From Catenibacillus scindens (lineage in GTDB: Bacteria; Bacillota; Clostridia; Lachnospirales; Lachnospiraceae): 64,000 bases of DNA. Below the pieces are notes generated by a model, which ran no database searches, had not been told where the DNA came from, and saw only the letters and a list, made by a program, of their open reading frames with translations. The stretch lies in NCBI RefSeq assembly GCF_014202115.1, contig NZ_JACHFW010000002.1:358318-422317 (forward strand), given 5' to 3'. Numbering within the stretch: the first letter of the stretch is position 1; the number at the start of each line of letters is the position of its first letter. The position numbers and the translations under genes are program-made. Shown here piece after piece: positions 63,715 to 64,000 of this stretch.

Positions 63715-63910
63715 TCAGGAGATTAAACTCATCCAGGATATGAAATACCGCAATCCCCTGCCTGTCTGAAAAATAGTGAGGTGATCGGAAAACATTTCTT
63801 CCTCTGTTCCTCCAAACAATAAATGAACGGTCTTTTTATATTTCAGATCTTCTTTTGTCAATTTTATGAGAAAAATATAGTCTGTTTTTCCATCCACAGG
63901 ATACCTATAG
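63715..63910 (-). pseudogene. Fragment of an unrecognised gene
   Basis: An open stretch of 60 codons reads MDGKTDYIFLIKLTKEDLKY, then KKTVHLLFGGTEEEMFSDHL. It resembles a piece of a conserved protein but has no start site of quality and ends at the junction with the DUF4143 remnant. I cannot name the family. Confidence 0.35.
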
Positions 63911-64000
63911 TGGCTCAGTTGTCAAGACAAAAATCTAAGATTTTTATAATGAACTGATATGGTGGACAAGTTCCCGGGAGAAGGATGTAGATAGTGGGTT

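Noticed and set aside
1..64000. CRISPR array
   Set aside because: No regularly spaced direct repeats were found; the repeats present are palindromic and scattered.

Overview
The window reads as a chromosomal segment of a low-to-mid GC Firmicute of class Clostridia, most likely a Lachnospiraceae-type gut anaerobe. The evidence is AGGAGG-type ribosome binding sites throughout, a dnaG-rpoD macromolecular synthesis operon, RNase Y, a TGS-domain nucleoside kinase, a three-domain flavodiiron/rubredoxin/NADH oxidoreductase fusion, a tRNA-Val-type T box before ilvB, Gram-positive LexA boxes, a YolD-family gene and TelA/XpaC. No rRNA, prophage, transposase or CRISPR array was seen.

Layout. 1-3.3 kb: truncated ADP-ribosylglycohydrolase, 2H phosphoesterase-like protein, CpsB-type PHP phosphatase, an anchored protein, then tRNA-Arg(CCG). 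3.5-10.8 kb: two-domain polyphosphate kinase 2, RNase Y, recX-recA behind a LexA-box promoter, a zinc-ribbon membrane protein and a CPBP protease. 10.9-17.4 kb: a VanRS-like two-component system upstream of an 849-residue surface protein with its own ABC ATPase and permease. 17.6-25.3 kb: RNase P RNA, nucleoside kinase, Nif3, TrmK, two tandem primary sigma factor genes and dnaG. 25.4-36.8 kb: mutY, xpaC-telA, Fur-box feoAB, an ABC exporter and the flavodiiron fusion. 37-42 kb: an orphan membrane protein, pta and T-box-controlled ilvB-ilvN. 42.3-49 kb: hicAB, a LexA-box DNA polymerase Y/YolD operon, an LCP protein and a 900-residue secreted protein. 49.2-52.6 kb: decayed ATPase/nuclease and Fic genes. 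52.7-61.3 kb: glmS-glmM, hypothetical genes, an Rpn-type nuclease, a frameshifted VanZ, and capF/capG-type enzymes for UDP-N-acetyl-L-fucosamine. 61.3-64 kb: an intact AAA/PD-(D/E)XK gene among remnants of related genes.

Functional links visible in sequence are a DNA damage response (recA and the polymerase Y operon share an identical GAACATTTGTTC operator core), iron control (a perfect 7-1-7 Fur box inside the feoAB promoter region), valine sensing (T box specifier GUA with a matching UGGU bulge), and cell envelope supply (glmS/glmM, LCP, CpsB, capF/capG).

The least conventional features are the tandem primary sigma factors with an apparently gene-converted core, a family of palindromic intergenic elements with GTAAC-N2-TTCAGCC termini plus a nested composite element at 41.8-42.2 kb, two homopolymer tracts that decide reading frames (C9 at an ABC gene junction, A8 in vanZ), and an 849-residue protein of unknown role in an ABC operon. 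Every assignment is by motif and family recall; no database search was run.
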